A program made the position numbers and the translations under genes. The notes under the pieces were generated by a model. It saw only the letters and a list, made by a program, of their open reading frames with translations. It was not told the origin of the DNA and did not search any database. Shown here piece by piece: positions 44,023 through 55,844 of a DNA stretch of 64,000 nucleotides. The stretch is from Sparassis latifolia (lineage: Eukaryota > Basidiomycota > Agaricomycetes > Polyporales > Sparassidaceae): contig CM031561.1 of the NCBI GenBank assembly GCA_018466975.1, forward strand, positions 1,674,001 through 1,738,000, read 5' to 3'. How positions within the stretch are numbered: the stretch's first letter is position 1; each line of letters begins with the position of its first letter.

Positions 44023-45974
44023 ATGCCCCCGAGCTTCCACCCCGACGCCCCCGCCATCGCCCACGAACACATGTCGCTCACCGATCTCTACGCGTTCGAC
44101 GACCCGGCCCAGTTCGATCCCGTCGTCCCAGACGCGGATCACATGATCTTCGACTTTGACGACTACTACGACCGCAAGTCGCCGTTCAACTGGGACCATG
44201 TCAACGACTACACCATGCATCCCTTCCCTGCCTCTCCCGACTCGCTGTCCAGCCAGCCAGAGCTCCATACTTCTCCCTACATCCCTCCTGCACGCCAACA
44301 CTTCTCTCCGGATCTCTTGTCCAGCCACGATCTGCCCCCGCTCGCCGACTTTAACGACAGTGGCCTTTATTCGCACTGGATAACAGATCCCGACCCTCCC
44401 TCGCTCTTCCACTCGTCGCTGCCCATCCCGATCCCGAATCACCAGTCCCAGTCACCTCCCGGCGAGTCTTTTATTGCTTACAGCAACAGCTCCTCCGTCT
44501 TCCCAGATGTCACCGCGTTCTCGCCTATGACAGCCTTTGCTGCGCTCCAGCCGCTGCCCCGGTCCTTTTCTCCCCAAGATGACACGATCATGACAGACGT
44601 ACTCCAGCACGACATGTCGCAGGCCTTTGCTCCTCCCGCCCCCGCGTGGGCCACGCAGCTATGGGACTCGCCCAGCCCGCAGGACACGTCACTCTCGCCG
44701 CCCCAGACGCCTGCGGAGTTCACACTTTCCGCAGAAGACGCGTTCGCCACTCAGCGGCAGCGCGTTCCGACGCGACGCAGCGCAGTCACATCTGTCTCCC
44801 AGATTTTCCAGTCCTCCAGCGCGCCCTCGCTCTCGTATGCCCGCCCTCCGCTCCAGTCGCGCGCCTACAGCCGCCGTGCCGAGTCTATCAGCGAGCACGA
44901 TGATCGCGATGCGACGGTGCGAAAGAAGAAGCGCACCACTCCCGTGGACGAAGACGAGGTTAGACCCGTGGAAAAGACGTCGGAGAGCCGTGAGTATTCC
45001 GCAAGTCTTCTCTTCCCTTCTCTGCCACTGCCCCTGGTTGATTTTGACGTGTTCCCTGCCGTCCTTCCAGCCCCGACCAGGTCAATGCTGCGCCCTCCCA
45101 AGCTTGCTCCATCTGCGTGGCAGCTGTATTTCACCGATTGGATTCAGCGCCACCAGGCGTCCAGCCATAAGAAGTTAAATGTCGCCCAGGCTGCTAAAGA
45201 GGCTGGGCAGGAGTATGCGAAGCTCACCCCCGAGGAGAAAGAGGTACGCCACCTGATCCTCGCGCCTCGGGGAGGCGCCCCTCACGCTGATCTTCCCCTC
45301 CAGCCGTACAAACGCCGCTCCCAGGCGGCAAAGGAGACGCGGGAGCGCGAGCTAGCTGCATACATGCGCAAACTGACGCCCGACGATATCAAACGCGAGA
45401 ACGCGTTTCGGACCGCACAGCGCAAGGCGGGCAAGTCGCGCAAGGGCAACATCAAGGACCCAAATGCGCCGAAGAAGCCGCTGAGCGCGTACTTCATGTT
45501 TCTCCAGCGGATCCGGTCGGATCCCGATTTGGTTAGGGAGGTCTTCGGCGACGAAACTGAGACGACGAAACAGAGCGTCTTAGCGGCCGGCAAGTGGCGG
45601 TCAATGACGGACGAGCAGCGGAAGGTCTGTGACTGTAACACCATCATCGATGCCGATGCCTGCGTTTGTCTAAAACCAGGCCCCGGGATCGAGTGGTGGT
45701 TTAACGCTATGAGGATTGACGCTGACGCGCACATGATTTGCAGCCGTTCCTTGCACAGGCCGAGCAGGAGAAACTGGAATATGAGTCGGCGCGCAAGTTG
45801 TACGAGGAGGGCACTACGGGCTACTCGTCAAGCATAAATTTCAGCATCCTGCCCAGTAGCCCTATCAATTCGATCTCATTCCCTGGCAGTCCGTTGCGAC
45901 CCCTCAAGCAGGAGTCCCTCAGCTCCGAGAGCGACAGCGAAGAGTTCGCAACGGACGATGGCGACCGTCGTTGA
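44023..45974 (+). CDS. protein with two HMG boxes, 563 residues
   Basis: Exons 44,023-44,989, 45,071-45,243, 45,304-45,624, 45,744-45,974. The first 320 residues are disordered and rich in Ser, Pro and Asp, suiting an activation region. Box 1 (about 327-380) reads RPPKLAPSAWQLYFTDW, NVAQAAKEAGQEYAKLT and is incomplete at its end. Box 2 (about 432-510) is canonical: DPNAPKKPLSAYFMFLQ, SVLAAGKWRSMTDEQRKPFL, LEYESARKLYEEG. The tail is Ser/Glu-rich. Tandem HMG boxes bend DNA with little sequence preference, so a chromatin or transcription role is likely. I cannot name an orthologue. All three introns fall at codon positions that restore the boxes, and ignoring the third would replace box 2's end with an unrelated tail. 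Confidence 0.85.
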
Positions 45975-46329
45975 ACGCCGCGATACCCGGGTGGCACCTC
46001 GTTACTGACATTTATTCGTTCGTAATTTCCTTGCTTTCTTGGTGAACGTTATATTGCTTTGTGGCTCACTACTTATGCTTACCTACCTCTGCGCACTTAT
46101 TGCGGCTAGAGCATGCACCGGCTGTATATACCTCTCTGCCTGCCATACCTTACGACCTCTGACCGACAACGGACCACACAATGTATCGTTGAACATCACG
46201 CCCCCGTCTCATCTTTATGATGTATTGCTAGCATCTCCCTCCTTCGGTCTCACCGATACTGCTCCGCTTCGACGTTGCATACCTACACGACCTTTCACGA
46301 CGTTTTGCTAACGTGTACGCGCGTTCCTT
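45975..46329. other. intergenic, includes the left end of a tandem duplication
   Basis: Plus-strand 3' flank of the HMG gene. From about 46,135 the sequence matches 47,780 onwards (CATACCTTACGACCTC in both). Confidence 0.6.
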
Positions 46330-47030
46330 CTAATCCGATTGGGACAGGCGGGCGACCATCCGCTGGTGGGGCGCACCGTCCTCGTCGAATTTGTCTCCCT
46401 GTATGATACGTTTACACGGCGATTCTTAATTGCGATCATCATGGGTATCCCAAGGGGGATGAGGAAGCCATCAGAACGCGTCGGTGGAGAGTCGCCAGCA
46501 CATACCTCGGGCGAATACCCAAATCTGCGCCGCAGAGAGGTTCAGTGACCCATTGAGTGCGGGAGATCGTGGCGGCGAGGGGAGGAGACTCAGTCGGCGT
46601 AGCGTGGATCTGGGAGTGCGCCCTGACCGTGGCGGACGCGCGGCCGCGCCGCACGAGGTCTCGCCGCACGCAGTCGTGCAGCGCGAGCACCAGCGCGCGC
46701 CCGAAATGGAACTGGCGGTAGCCCTGCAGCACGGCCAGGGCGTCCAGTTTGTAATAGCCCCGCACGTCGTCGCTGGAGCAGCGGATCGTGCCCACGGGCG
46801 TGAGACTGGAGCAGGATGTGCGTCGCCGTCTCGTCCAACCTGTAATTCAACGGCAAGTGGGTGTCGCGTGAGAGGACGTGAAATTCAGAAGATGGAGCGC
46901 ACTCTTCGATTTCTGCTTCGGGCGGGAAGTGTTGCTCGTGGTGGAAGACGGCGATGCGGACGTGGTAGCGTTGCTGTCGCAGCTGTTCCCGCCCGGGCTG
47001 CCCGACGTCGGGTACGATTGTGATTCGTAT
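46135..47030. repeat. tandem duplication unit 1 (unit 2 at about 47,780-48,720)
   Basis: Two direct copies of about 900 bp, each holding a GNAT gene and its 3' flank, separated by about 750 bp of unrelated sequence. Unit 1 is richer in CpG and carries deletions. Unit 2 has many of those CpGs as TpG or CpA but an intact gene. Confidence 0.85.
46330..47030 (-). pseudogene. GNAT acetyltransferase, broken tandem copy
   Basis: It is paralogous to the intact gene at 47,956-48,744. It keeps VPDVGQPG, VRIAVFHHEQHFP, an intron, LDETATHILL, then in another frame KLDALAVLQGYRQFHFGRAL and VLALHDCVRRDLV, and an intact last exon ending at 46,330. An 11-bp deletion near 46,810 (relative to the intact copy) shifts the frame in the catalytic core, and the PVKGFYAK end of the third block is deleted near 46,610. 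No in-frame ATG is left at the 5' end. Confidence 0.85.
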
Positions 47031-47955
47031 GCTGGTATTTCGCTTGCTGCTGCATTTGACGATGACGACGACGACGTGATTGGTGGCGAGAGTAATGTTG
47101 TTCGAGTTGAGTCGCTCGAGGCAGCAAGGTCTCTTTCAGTTGTGGCGCTTCCAGGACACGGCTCTCAACCGTACCGTACATTACGCAGATACGGTTCGCT
47201 CGCGAACAAGTACGATCTGTACAGTATCTATTGTCAATGAGATCAGTCTGAAGACACTGTGAGGTTGGAAAGTGATGAAGAGCGCAAGCCTGCAGGAATT
47301 GCGCGAGTGGTATGTCACCTAGGCCAGGGAAAGAGAAGAGCAGATTTTCTTCGATTTGGGTAGAACAGATACCGATTGAACCACCAAGGCGCACCTGCTT
47401 CTTCTCGTTGCTATGCTAAGTTCGATCCGGAACTACTCGGACGCAGATCCAGCAGTTCGATGGGTTGCTTTCTCCGTCGATCGTAACATTTCATCGATGC
47501 CATCTGGGCAGATCCGAATCTCGAGAGACAGACCTGCAGGTGTAGACTCGTCGTCGTCGTCGCAAACACTCATGCACTCTGCCTTTATGTTCCCTTTGAA
47601 AAAATATCCTGTAATATTTGATAGCTGCGATGGCGCATTGAGGTCGCACGAGCGCCAGTTACTTGAGGAAGTTGAGTCCGAAGCTCTTCATGAGCTATTC
47701 CTTGAGGCATCGTAGCGACATCGAGCACTTGCCCAACTCGGCGAATGAACCAGTGTGCAGGCTACGCATGCGTTGACGCAGCCACATACCTTACGACCTC
47801 GGTCGGAGGACCGCACAATGTATTGTTGCATACCACGCCTCCTTCCGATCTTCTATGATATATCGCCAGTATCTCTTTCGATTTCAACACTCTCCGCTTC
47901 CATGTTGCATGCTCCACGATCCTTCGTGACATCTGCCCATCGTAGCGCGTTCCTC
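47031..47955. other. spacer between GNAT copies, one unassigned frame
   Basis: The plus frame at 47,413-47,715 (100 residues, with PLKKYPVIFDS) has no family match I know. A GAC/GTC trinucleotide tract lies near 47,060 and a TCG tract near 47,550. Confidence 0.4.
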
Positions 47956-48744
47956 TCAATCTGATAGAGACACGCGGGCAACCATCAGCTGATGAGGCGC
48001 ACCATCTTCATCGAATTCGTCTCCCTGTATGATAAGATACGATGATTTTAATCGCAATCACCGTGCAACCATTGTGGCCACCAGAATAGAAAAATCAGAG
48101 TGTATCAATAGACCAGTAGATAGAACGTACCTCAGGCGAATATCCAAATCTGCGGCGCAGAGTGGCTCAGTGAATTGAATTCGGCACGAGGGCTTATCGC
48201 TGTTAATCAAAAGGCGAGGAGCCAACTCACTTTGCATAAAAGCCTTTCACCGGGATCTGGGAATGCGCCTTGACCGTGGTGGAAGCGCGACCGCACTGCG
48301 CAAGGTCCTGCCGCACGTAATCGTGCAGCGCGAGCACCAGTTTACGCCCGAAGCGGTACTGTCGGTAATCTTGCAGTACGGCCAAGCGACTCAGCTTATA
48401 GTAGCCCTGCGTGTCATTGCGAGAGCAGCGGATCGTGCCAATGGGCGTGAGACTGGGTACCAGCCGGAGCAGGATGTGTGTCGCCGTTTCGTCCAAGCTA
48501 CATTTCAACGGCGGGTGGGAAATAGGGAAAGGCTCGCGGGAGAAGTCAGCGGTGGGCGACAGGACTAGACGAACTCATCGATTTCAGTGTCGAGCGGAAA
48601 TTTTTGCTCGTGGTGGAACACGTCGATGCGGACGTCGTAACATTGCTGCCGCAGCTCCTGCCGTCCGGGTTCGCCGACGTCGGGTACGATTATGATCTCG
48701 TGCCCTGGTGCTGCGCTGGACGACGTCGACGACAACGAGCACAT
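47956..48744 (-). CDS. GNAT-family N-acetyltransferase, 174 residues
   Basis: Exons (minus): 48,744-48,575, 48,497-48,231, 48,149-48,131, 48,024-47,956. The spliced frame is open. Blocks in order: VPDVGEPGRQELRQQC, YDVRIDVFHHEQKFPL, LDETATHILLRLVPSLTPIG, the acetyl-CoA-binding strand and loop YKLSRLAVLQDYRQYRFGRK, then HSQIPVKGFYAKFGY and EFDEDGAPHQLMV. This is the small stand-alone acetyltransferase type common in fungi (HEQ-x-FP at the N-terminus, AHSQ...FYxKxGY at the end), cytosolic, with an unknown amine substrate. Exon 3 is only 19 bp. It is the working member of the tandem pair. Confidence 0.9.
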
Positions 48745-49274
48745 GCTTGACAGTTCGACAGTGGTGAGAGTTCAAGTCAGGACCTCTGAGCTCCGAGGAA
48801 CGGGCACCTTCGACCAAAAAGCCGTAACAAAGTCCTGCCCTTACCACTGGTCTTCGCAGTTGTTACAAAATAGATACACTCAAATTGAAGCTCCGTTAGT
48901 TATATATTACATTTATTGTATAGCCTGAGGAGACCATTACTAATATCAAGCCTTTGTCACAAGACCCTATGGCTGGGTTCCCCGGCCGATCGCTGGGTGC
49001 AAACCCCCAAAATGGGTGGTTCCACACCGAAAAATGTCATAGACAGACCGAGGCTGTTACGGAGACTTGCCTTTTTCGTCATCCGAATTCCGAATATCCA
49101 GAGCACTTTCTCAGCGCGAGCAAGACACACCTCTTCCTGGATGTCCTCGCCGCCTCCTCTGACTCTGTTTGTGGTCGTAGGTCCAGTTTTGTGAGGTATG
49201 TTCAGCCGTTCTGACGGTGCACAAAGTTCGTGTGTGTGACGCAGGAACAGGGCCTCGTCGGAATTCGTTGTCTA
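48745..49274. other. intergenic, divergent promoter of GNAT and PPR genes
   Basis: A 530-bp gap between the GNAT start (minus) and the proposed PPR start (plus). Frames at 48,916-49,214 carry no recognisable motif. Confidence 0.5.
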
Positions 49275-52200
49275 ATGCTGGAGCCTCTGACCACGGTCGT
49301 CTTCAACACTCTCCTTTCCGGTCGCCCATTTACTGCACACTCGTCTGCATCCTCGAGCTCTGCCCTGAGGATGGTCACGCGCTCGCGCCATAAAATTCCG
49401 CAGGACTTCTTCACGCCACGTCCACGGCGCGTGAAGGGAAAGGAGAAGGCACGCCCAGAGGATGATGCGTGCGATCCCTGCACAGGTACAGAAGGTACAA
49501 TAATGAGGGGCATGCATTCGTCGTCTGCAGGTACGTCCAAACGAATATATTCTCAGCTCTTCTGACTCGGGTACAGGCATCTCATTGCGACAGAGACCAC
49601 GGCGAATATCGGGTCACAAGCTGATGCGCACTCTCTCTCGAGGCGGCACCTCCTTCCTGGGCACGCCCGCCCAGCGGCGACACTCGTCAAATCTTCCGGA
49701 CGCATCGTCAAGTGCTACACCGTCGGAGCAGCAGGCGTGGATCGACAAGATCAACGCATTCGCGACTTGGAAAAACGAGGCGGCGACGTGGAACGGGGAG
49801 TTCGACTACGAGGACGCATGGCGGGCGTACGAGGCGCTCGAGGCGGCAAACGGGTGCGACCTAGTGCCGGTGGAGGTGTTTATGCAATTTGCATCGCGGA
49901 TCGCGGACGGGGCGCAAGGGCTGGACTTCCGGTCGTCGTTGCTGGACTCGATGCCGCTGTGGGGCACGCGGCTGCAGATGCTGCTGCACGCGCTCGCGGG
50001 TCGAATCAGGCCGCACTCGGGGCTCCATGTCCGCTGGCGCTCGTTGGAGACGCGAGGGCTCGCGATGGCGGGGCAGTACGCGGAGGCGGCGCGGGAGGCG
50101 CGAGAGCTGGCAGGGACAGAGATGGAGCAGAAGAGTGTAACGTACGTGGTGGAGGCGTACACGACGATCGTTTCACTTCTTCGGCAGATGCGGCACCCGG
50201 TGGTGGCGTTCGAAGTGCTGCTGGGAGAGTGGGAGGCGGTGCAGCCATTCTTGCAGCAACGGACGATGGTCTGGGGCGACTCGATTCTGCGGCTGAAAAT
50301 TTCCAGGTTCAAGGAGGTGGTACATTCGGTGGTGATGGGGGTGGAGAACATGGCGGCGTACATGTTAACGGCCCAGAAGAACTGGACACCAGAGCGGCAG
50401 AGAAGCACGGACGAGTTCCTGATCCGGACGCTCTGCCGGGTAAGATTGCCCCACGACGCGCTGGCCATGTTGGATATGGCGCTGACGCAGAAGGTGCAAG
50501 TACATTTGGACGTGCAGTTGCTGGTGGTCAAGACGCTCGCGAAGGAGGATGCGTTTGAACAGGCAAACAAGTTGTTCAGCTCTCTGTCTCAGTGGACGAC
50601 GTCGGCACTTTTCTTCAGGAAGTACCAATCTCTGGGTCTCTTCCTATGCGCGCACCAAGGAGATGTGGTACGTTCCGAGGAGTATTTCGATCGACTTGCT
50701 CAACGTTCATGGGTCAGCATGGCCGACATCAACATGCTGATGCACGCGCACGCTGTTCGTGGGGACACTGACCGCGTCATCGAATTGTTCCACCACTTCT
50801 TTCCTATAAACGTCAAGGATCGACCAGCTCCTACGCTCTACCACTACACCACGGTCATTTTCGCGCACGCACAACGCAGTGATTTCGACGGAATCAATAC
50901 TTGGCTAGAGCGCATGACGGAGGCCGGCATTCTCCCAGATATGCATGTCTACAGCGTCGTCCTGCACAGTTTCGCTATGCGCGGGGAACTGAAGTCCATG
51001 GTTGAGCTCCTGGACCAGATGCGCGAGAGCGGCTTGCAACCCACACGAGTCTTGTATACTACTATCATTTCTCTGCTCGCGACGCGCAAGGATCCCGCGG
51101 CGGCGGAGGACGTCTACAAACGCGCCCTCGGTGAAGGAATCATCCCGGATCGCCGCATGCTGACTGCGTTGATGAACGCTCATGTCGAGGCTGGTCAATG
51201 GAGCGGTGTCATCCGCGTTTTCGACTACCTAGCATCTTCTGCCACACTCGGGCTTCGACTGACGATCGAGGTCTTCAATACGCTCCTCAAGGCGTACGTT
51301 CTCATCGGCGCGCCCTTTCGCGTTGTTGCGGGATTATTCCAACGGCTCGAACAAGCGAAGGTGAAGCCTGACCAGTATACGTTCGCGCTGCTCGTGCAGT
51401 CCGCGTGCGATTCAGGACTAATGGGTATCGCCACGGATCTCGTAGCGGAGATGGAACGCCTCTCGGAGAGCTGGGAGACACACTTTCATTTAAACGTCTA
51501 CGTGTTCACGATCCTCATGGCGGGACACTTACGCCAGAAACACAGAGCCAGGGCGCGGGCAGTCTATGAGAACATGAAGGCGCGGGGCATCGAGCCAACT
51601 GCTGTCACGTACAGCGCGATCATCAACGCGTATGCGCACGAGAAGAGCGGGGAGGGGTTGAAGATCGCGGAAGAGTTCCTTCATTCTCTCCTGTCGACAG
51701 ACCGGGACCAGCGGCCGTGGATGAAGCCGGCTGGACGCAGACAGTTACCTCTTGAGATGGTCTATGCCCCGATCATGGTTGCGCACACATGGCGTGAAGA
51801 TCCAGAGGCTGTTGAACGCCTGTATCAGGAGATGCTTGACAACGGCGGGGAACCGACGCTTGGCACAATGACCGCTCTGTTCGATGCCTATCGGCGGAAA
51901 GGCGACCTCCAAGCCGTGTACCGCACCTGGCCGCAGATAGTTGAGTTGGGCCTCCGCTATTCCCGTGTGAATGGTCTCTTCAACGGTATGGCGGACGGGG
52001 CCAGACCAAATTTGCGCAGCCAGGGCACTTCCATGTGCATCCCACTCTCGATATACCTCGATGCACTGTCCGCTTCTGGTCGGCACTCTGAGATCCCGAA
52101 GGTGTGGACGTCGCTCAGGGAGGAAGGTCTTTCATTCGATTCCCACAACTGGAACCATCTCGCCGTGGCACTGGTGCGTGCTGGGGAGCCCGAGCGTGCG

Positions 52201-52758
52201 TTCGAGGTCATAGAGAGGGTCATCCTGCCATACCGAAACAAAAGCCGAGGGCTCGCGACATCAAGGGACCCACACCCAGAATCCCCACTCAGTACATCCC
52301 TTCCTCCTCAAGAAGAGGAGGACGACTTGCCACCTGCGCCTTCTGAAGCACCGATGCACTTCACGAGGCGCAGGGCTCTCGCAGTATATCTTGCGCGCTT
52401 AAAGGCCAAGGGCCTGGAGGACGAGGGAAAGAAGGACTTCGCCCATGGGTTGCATGTGCTGCACCAAATTTCTCCGCTTTGGAACGTCTGGCGTGCTCAC
52501 GCTGTGACCATGAGGGTACTGCACGGTGTGCTCGTTCATTTGGAGGGTGGCCAGTTGATCCAACCGTATCGCCCTGGCGTCGACTCGAACGAGGAGACTG
52601 CCGTGGACGTGCAGAGTCTCCTTAACAGGCGGACGGCAGCGTTGGAGATACTGGACAGGATTCATGCCAACTACCCACATACGGTACGCTTACTTCGCGA
52701 GTACGAGATCATCAGGAAGGCGTCGAATCGTAGGCAAGCAGCCAAGCGCTCGATGTAG
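49275..52758 (+). CDS. pentatricopeptide-repeat protein, probably mitochondrial, 1130 residues
   Basis: Exons 49,275-49,485 and 49,577-52,758. The N-terminus (MLEPLTTVVFNTLLSGRPF, then Ser/Arg-rich) fits a mitochondrial targeting peptide. From about residue 440 helical-pair repeats of about 35 residues follow each other, each with the typical PPR pattern: HYTTVIFAHAQRSDFDGINT, MTEAGILPDMHVYSVVLHSF, MRESGLQPTRVLYTTIISLL, KVKPDQYTFALLVQSACDSG, MKARGIEPTAVTYSAIINAY, MLDNGGEPTLGTMTALFDAY. PPR proteins bind organelle RNA and act in its processing, stability or translation; the target cannot be told from sequence here. The single huge exon is striking next to intron-rich neighbours. The 5' intron has alternative inner sites, but this choice gives the longest in-frame N-terminus. 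Its 3' end is 127 bp from the velvet gene's end, convergent. Confidence 0.9.
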
Positions 52759-52884
52759 TTCATCCATGAGTGCCAGCCATTATTGTTGCGAAAGCAAGAC
52801 AGCCAGAACAAAACAATTATCTAATGCAGCAGCCAGACGCGGGGTCATAATACATACATCCGGGCAGGGGGAATTGTCAGCAGT

Positions 52885-55044
52885 TCATGTCTCGTCGGAT
52901 TCGTCTCCCGAGCCATCCGAGCCACTACGCTGCCTCTTCCGACCTTGCTTCATGGAACCGTTCCGGTTCCGCTATCTCGCCGCGTCAGCGCGTGTGCTTA
53001 GGTACGCCGGAGAGGATCCACTCACCAGCGGGAGCTTCTGGCCTTGGTTACCCAAGGCGATGGAGAGTGGGGTGGTGTCTGGGTAGAAGGGGAAGGGTGA
53101 TGTTAGGCTCGTATAATACATTCATGTAGTGGTGCAGGCAGACCTGGGACGCCGGGGAAGCGTTTAGCGGAGTAAACAATGAAAGGCTCAGTAAAAGTCT
53201 GAGCAAGCACAGGCGAAACATCGTTATGAACACGGAATGCACCAACGTCTGGGGCCGGCGGCCTGCGAGACACCGCAGGACGGCGTGTCAGCACGGAGTC
53301 ACGAGTAGGCGTTGTAAGGAACCTCTGCTTACGCGCCAACGTTCATAAGACGCAGCCTCAGACGGAAGGTGCCTGTGCGTCCAATTGAGTAACAATAACG
53401 CCGCCAGTGTGAGTCAGAATCCCTCATAGACGCACCTTCGGTTCGAATGGAAAGATCCTGGAAAAGAAAGAAGATTCCGGGCTTGCGGTGCTCGTCCAAT
53501 AGGCGGCAAGCGTTCGCCGATAAGGGCCCCACGAGGGTCCGTGTATAGGTATGTCGGGGCAATGGTGGTATGCTCGATGGCGGAGTACCGTCCTGAGCGT
53601 ATGTCCCTTGTTGATATTGTGGAGCCGAAGGTGGTGGTTGTTGCTGCCGGTGCTGCTGCTGCTGCTGTGGTGGTGGCTGTTGGGAATAAGACGTAGAAGC
53701 GTACACGACATTGTCCAATTGCTGAGGTGGGCCCTGCTGTGACATCGGAGAGTACGGCTCCTGTGAATACTGGCCTTGTGAGTACGTGTCCGCAGTCGGA
53801 GCAGGAGCAAGAGAAGTGTAAGAGTTCCTGCGCATCGCCGGGCTGGACGGGGAGGGGTGGGATGCCCTCACAGGCGGGTCAATGGGCCCGGACGCATGAG
53901 CCACGCCGTTGTGACTACTGGAAGAATATGATGCATCTTGCGGCCATGTGCGATAGGGCGTTCCTTCTGTATCGTCCGTAGCCGACCCGGCGTTCTCGAC
54001 TTGCCAAGTATGCCCAGCAGAGACAGCCGATACAGGTGCATTACCATACTCTGCACCCATGGCCGAGCCAGCACTGGAAGGAGGGTTACGACTCACGAGC
54101 TGGCCCGAGGTACGAATTGGAGGAGGGTAATGCGCAGGACGGTCAACCGGAGAGGTCGAAGGAGGATAACCCCAAGACTGGGGGTTTGCATCAGGTGGTG
54201 GAGGTCCATAGGGACTAACAGGTTGGAAAGAGTTTTCCGACGGCGGTGGAGGGTACGCAGGATATACTTGACCCGAGTAGCCTGGCGCTGTAGATTGAAT
54301 ATAGGGCGCCATTGTACTGGACTATCGTAGTTGAACATTTGAAAGTTTCTTCAATGGAAAAGGAAAAATCAGATCGCGGACATACCTGAGGGTATTCAGA
54401 AGTAGTGGGGGTAGTTGCAGAGGGCGCAGGAGAACTCTGCTTCCTCGCCCGCTGAGTCGAAGAATTTGTGCCGCGCCGCTTGGACGGTTTCGTTGTGTTT
54501 GCAGGAACGTATCTATCCGCGGAAGTGGGATGTAAGACCAGATTCATCTCATGCTTGCTGTCCGCTGACCAGAGGTCGACGGTGACCAAGAAGAAAGAAC
54601 AATCCACGTCACTGCAGGCGCTCGACCATCAGCATAAACGTTAGCACAGAATAGAGAACACTCACTCCACGTCTATTATACCGTTATCCTCTCTTCGAAC
54701 TATCATCTTCGCTACTGCTGCCGGAGCTAGAGGTCGACGATCCTGGAAGCAAGCAAGCAACGGAGTGGGTATCAGGAACTTGTCCGCAATAAGACATGAC
54801 CAACCTTGTCCCCAAAGCCACACATACGTGCACGAAGAGGATTCTGAACGACCTCCAAAGAATAGTGCCTGACGCACAGCAGTGTTAGGTCCACACGTCG
54901 AGCGCGAACACCGGTAATAAACTCAGGAACTGACTTGCGTTGCGCCCACGAGCCCCATGGTTCCGGATTTGAGTTTTCTCCCGCTGGCGGGCGCATTGGA
55001 GCAGTAGATGTGTTGCCTGTGCGTGCGTTCGTCTTTTGGATCAT
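52885..55044 (-). CDS. velB: velvet-domain regulator, VelB-like, 575 residues
   Basis: Exons (minus): 55,044-54,805, 54,742-54,666, 54,611-54,386, 54,321-53,436, 53,372-53,333, 53,262-53,144, 53,078-53,026, 52,971-52,885. The velvet domain is in two parts. The first (about 57-150) has HYSLEVVQNPLRARMCGFGD, DRRPLAPAAVAKMIV, CSFFLVTVDLWSAD and MNLVLHPTSADRYVPA. The second (from about 435) has RTLVGPLSANACRLLDEHRK, GIFFLFQDLSIRTEG, FRLRLRLMNVGA, EPFIVYSAKRFPGVP and LSIALGNQGQKLPLRNRNG. Between them lies a low-complexity insert of about 280 residues rich in Pro, Gln, Ser and Tyr, with a Gln tract. An interrupted velvet domain is typical of VelB, which pairs with VeA or VosA to control development and secondary metabolism, but here the insert is long. 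The basic/acidic tail (KQGRKRQRSGS) may hold a nuclear signal. Confidence 0.93.
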
Positions 55045-55844
55045 GCAACTTGGAGATGTGTGGTTCGCGGAAGCCTAGAGCCGATGTGATAATTAATGAG
55101 ACCCAGATCGACGGGTCAGGTCGCCCTGGTAGCGTTTCGAGTTGGACGATTGCAGATTAGGGCAGGAAAAAGAGACAGAAGGGAGATAACTGCAGCTCGA
55201 GAATATTTGCGACGTTCAACGGCGCGAAGTTGGTCTGTATTTCATCGTCCAATTACCAAGAACAACGAGATCGCGTCAGATGCGGCGTTAGACGACTCGC
55301 GAAATGACAGAGAATTGGCTCGGCAGAACAGGCAACGAACCTGGTGGATACGGGAATTGAGAAGGTTCTCTGGAGGCGCTGTTGCGAGCTCGACCCGCGG
55401 GTAAGGCGGTGTAAAGTGGGTTATACAAACGGATACTGAGTGCTGAGCGCTGACAGACGAGTCGGGGAAGCTGGTAGCAAGTCAAGGTACGATCTAATAT
55501 TTACCCTCCACCGCCAATATTCTCTCTGACACACTGGCATATTATATCATCCCTTCCTCCGCACTCTCCATCTCACAATAACTGGCTCCCCGCCATCTTA
55601 TTATCTCGCTTACTCTTGACTTCGTACAGACCCTCCAATTGTTGCATGTGAGATTATCTGATAACTCATCCCACCGCGGCATCGACCCGACCCGGAAAAT
55701 CTGCTCGGGTTCGGGCTCAAAGAATCTGCGTTTTCTGGGGATTACCACGAATTATCGTGAGAATACATTTATGGGATTTCTCACGGTAAGCCTCCGGCGA
55801 TTGACCGCAACGCTGTCAACGCTCGTCACTATACAGCCGATACC
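55045..55844. other. divergent intergenic region, velvet / ArfGAP
   Basis: An 800-bp gap between the two start codons. No coding evidence; short frames only. Confidence 0.55.

Noticed and set aside
49806..50570. 254-residue minus frame
   Set aside because: Antisense shadow of the PPR gene, with no motif of its own.
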